Source: Nevskia sp.
GTDB taxonomy: Bacteria; Pseudomonadota; Gammaproteobacteria; Nevskiales; Nevskiaceae
Reading direction: 5' to 3'
Assembly (NCBI GenBank): GCA_023229645.1
Contig: JALNYU010000004.1
Location: 1-64,000 of the forward strand
DNA: 64,000 bases
The translations under genes were made by a program, and so were the position numbers. A model generated the notes under the pieces. The model had not been told where the DNA came from. It saw only the letters and a program-made list of their open reading frames with translations, and did no database searches. This document shows positions 62,744 through 64,000 of the stretch, piece after piece. Positions within the stretch are counted from its first letter, which is position 1, and each line of letters begins with the position of its first letter.

Positions 62744-63280
62744 ATGAAAGCGATTTTGAGCGGCATTTGGAGCAATCTGCGCAGTATGTGGATGGTGTTC
62801 ACCCACAGCTGGCGTAAGCGCGATACCTTGATGTACCCGGAAGTGCCGATTTACGTGCCGCCGCGCTACCGTGGCCGCATTGTGCTAACGCGCGACCCTG
62901 ACGGTGAAGAACGCTGCGTGGCCTGCAATCTTTGCGCGGCTGCTTGCCCCGTCGGCTGTATTTCGCTGCAGAAAGCGGAGAAGGAAGACGGCCGTTGGTA
63001 CCCGGAATTCTTCCGCATTAACTTCTCGCGCTGCATTTTCTGCGGCTATTGTGAAGAAGCATGCCCGACCAACGCGATCCAGCTAACCCCGGATTACGAA
63101 TTGGGCGAGTACCGGCGCCAGGATTTGGTCTACGAAAAAGAACATCTGCTCATTTCCGGTCCTGGTAAGTATCACGACTACAACTTCTATCGCGTGGCAG
63201 GCATGGCGATCGCGGGCAAACCGAAAGGCGCGGCTGCGAACGAAACAGCGCCGATCGACGTTAAGAGCCTGATGCCGTAA
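62744..63280 (+). CDS. nuoI: NADH-quinone oxidoreductase subunit I
   Basis: The 178-residue ferredoxin-like subunit carries clusters N6a and N6b, with ligands in CVACNLCAAACPVGC and CIFCGYCEEACPTNAI. The RYRGRIVLTRDPDGEERC lead-in is typical. It follows nuoH by 18 bases. Confidence 0.97.
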   Translation: MKAILSGIWSNLRSMWMVFTHSWRKRDTLMYPEVPIYVPPRYRGRIVLTRDPDGEERCVACNLCAAACPVGCISLQKAEKEDGRWYPEFFRINFSRCIFCGYCEEACPTNAIQLTPDYELGEYRRQDLVYEKEHLLISGPGKYHDYNFYRVAGMAIAGKPKGAAANETAPIDVKSLMP

Positions 63281-63311
63281 TCGGCCCCACAAGAAAACAG
63301 GACTAAAGAAC

Positions 63312-63803
63312 GTGGAACTCGCCTTTTACTTCGCCGCTGTAGCCGCCGTCGTATCGACGGTGCTTGCGGTTACCAATACCAATCCGGTGCATGCGTTGCT
63401 GTACCTGATTGTTTCGTTACTCGCCGTTGCAATGGTGTTTTTTGCAATCGGTGCACCCTTTGCCGGCATTCTTGAAGTCATCGTCTACGCTGGCGCGATC
63501 ATGGTGTTGTTCGTCTTCGTCGTCATGATGTTGAATCTCGGCAAGGCGGCGATTGATCAAGAGAAACGCTGGCTGGCGCCGAGAATCTGGATCGGCCCGA
63601 CGATCATCTCCGGCGCGCTGATGTTCGAACTGGTCAGCGTGCTGGCGCCGAATGACGGGACTCATCTGATCGGGCTGCAAACCATCGACGCCCATAGCGT
63701 CGGCGTGCTGTTGTTCGGCCCTTATCTGCTCGTTGTTGAACTGGCCTCGATGCTCCTGCTCGGCGCGCTGGTCGCCGCGTTTCATCTGGGGAGGCATGAC
63801 TAA
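63312..63803 (+). CDS. nuoJ: NADH-quinone oxidoreductase subunit J
   Basis: The 163-residue membrane subunit has five helices. The conserved third helix region (LEVIVYAGAIMVLFVFVVMM) contains the pi-bulge tyrosine linked to conformational coupling in complex I. The GTG start is preceded by AGGACTAAAGAAC. Confidence 0.95.
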   Translation: MELAFYFAAVAAVVSTVLAVTNTNPVHALLYLIVSLLAVAMVFFAIGAPFAGILEVIVYAGAIMVLFVFVVMMLNLGKAAIDQEKRWLAPRIWIGPTIISGALMFELVSVLAPNDGTHLIGLQTIDAHSVGVLLFGPYLLVVELASMLLLGALVAAFHLGRHD

Positions 63804-63848
63804 TTCAGCAATGCGCCGCCCGGCGCACGGCCTGAAACCATTACTACC

Positions 63849-64000
63849 ATGACTATGATCGCACTCTCGGCCACGCTCACTGGCGCAATAGCGCCGACTA
63901 TTCCTCTGGAACATTCGCTGATCCTGTCCGGCATTTTGTTTTCGCTAGGACTGCTCGGCATTCTGGTTCGCCGCAATATCTTGTTCGTCTTGATGTCGAT
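63849..64000 (+). CDS. nuoK: NADH-quinone oxidoreductase subunit K (partial, cut by window end)
   Basis: From ATG 63849 the frame reads to the window edge and gives about 50 residues. It begins MTMIALSATL and reaches IPLEHSLILSGILFSLGLLG and RRNILFVLMS, the first helix and following loop of NuoK. The N-terminus is longer than usual by about 15 residues, so an internal start is possible. Subunits L-N are expected beyond the window. Confidence 0.9.
   Translation, partial: MTMIALSATLTGAIAPTIPLEHSLILSGILFSLGLLGILVRRNILFVLMS

Overview
The window reads as chromosome of a Gammaproteobacterium with roughly 60% GC coding DNA. The main pointers are a fused nuoCD gene inside a nuoA-B-CD-E-F-G-H-I-J-K operon, a HexR-type regulator beside zwf and edd, an rlmI-lgt-thyA series followed by folA, and an E. 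coli-like cydABX-ybgE operon. The genus cannot be named from the sequence alone. No rRNA, tRNA, CRISPR array or intact insertion sequence was seen.

Layout. 1-1300: a scar made of an AT-rich immunity-like gene, an Rhs (YD-repeat) fragment, and the C-terminal tail of a sugar ABC-transporter ATPase. 1577-20936: a dense central-carbon cluster with a glucokinase-RpiR fusion, hexR, pgl, zwf, edd, eda, a GapN-type non-phosphorylating GAPDH, pgi, pyk, a decayed FucP-type sugar permease, ackA, phosphoketolase and transaldolase. Together these describe an Entner-Doudoroff route with an NADPH-yielding GAPDH and a phosphoketolase/acetate-kinase branch. HexR-like operators lie between zwf and edd. 21200-30958: a fatty-acid desaturase, the cytochrome bd operon (cydP-cydA-cydB-cydX-ybgE), a sigma-54 activator with the three-cysteine spacing of the sulfane-sulfur sensor FisR, then persulfide dioxygenase, a DUF442-sulfide:quinone reductase fusion and a TauE/SafE exporter. 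31010-43100: nicotinamide phosphoribosyltransferase, a TgpA-like transglutaminase, two small unknowns, then rimI-udg-nitrilase-leuA with a leucine-rich leader, pssA and a zinc metallopeptidase. 43327-46878: ilvC and ilvH divergent from ilvB. 46887-53842: a DUF815 ATPase, a periplasmic repeat protein, an acyl-CoA-binding protein, folA, an alpha/beta hydrolase, thyA, lgt and rlmI. 54056-64000: respiratory complex I genes, with nuoK cut by the window end.

The most interesting signal is regulatory. The fisR-like gene sits between two operons, each preceded by nearly the same -24/-12-like sequence (TGGCATGG then CTTGA) and by CTGCCA-type inverted or phased repeats. This suggests one sulfane-sulfur/sigma-54 switch controlling both sulfide oxidation and the sulfide-tolerant cytochrome bd oxidase. 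The segment carrying this module is bounded on both sides by copies of one inverted-repeat element (GGGCCTGTTAACACG ends, TA flanks). At three of its four edges this element creates the TAG stop codon of the adjacent gene. A second family of ~93-bp hairpin elements (TTATTGA ends) occurs as two pairs around pgi-pyk, and one copy supplies the start codon of the broken permease gene.
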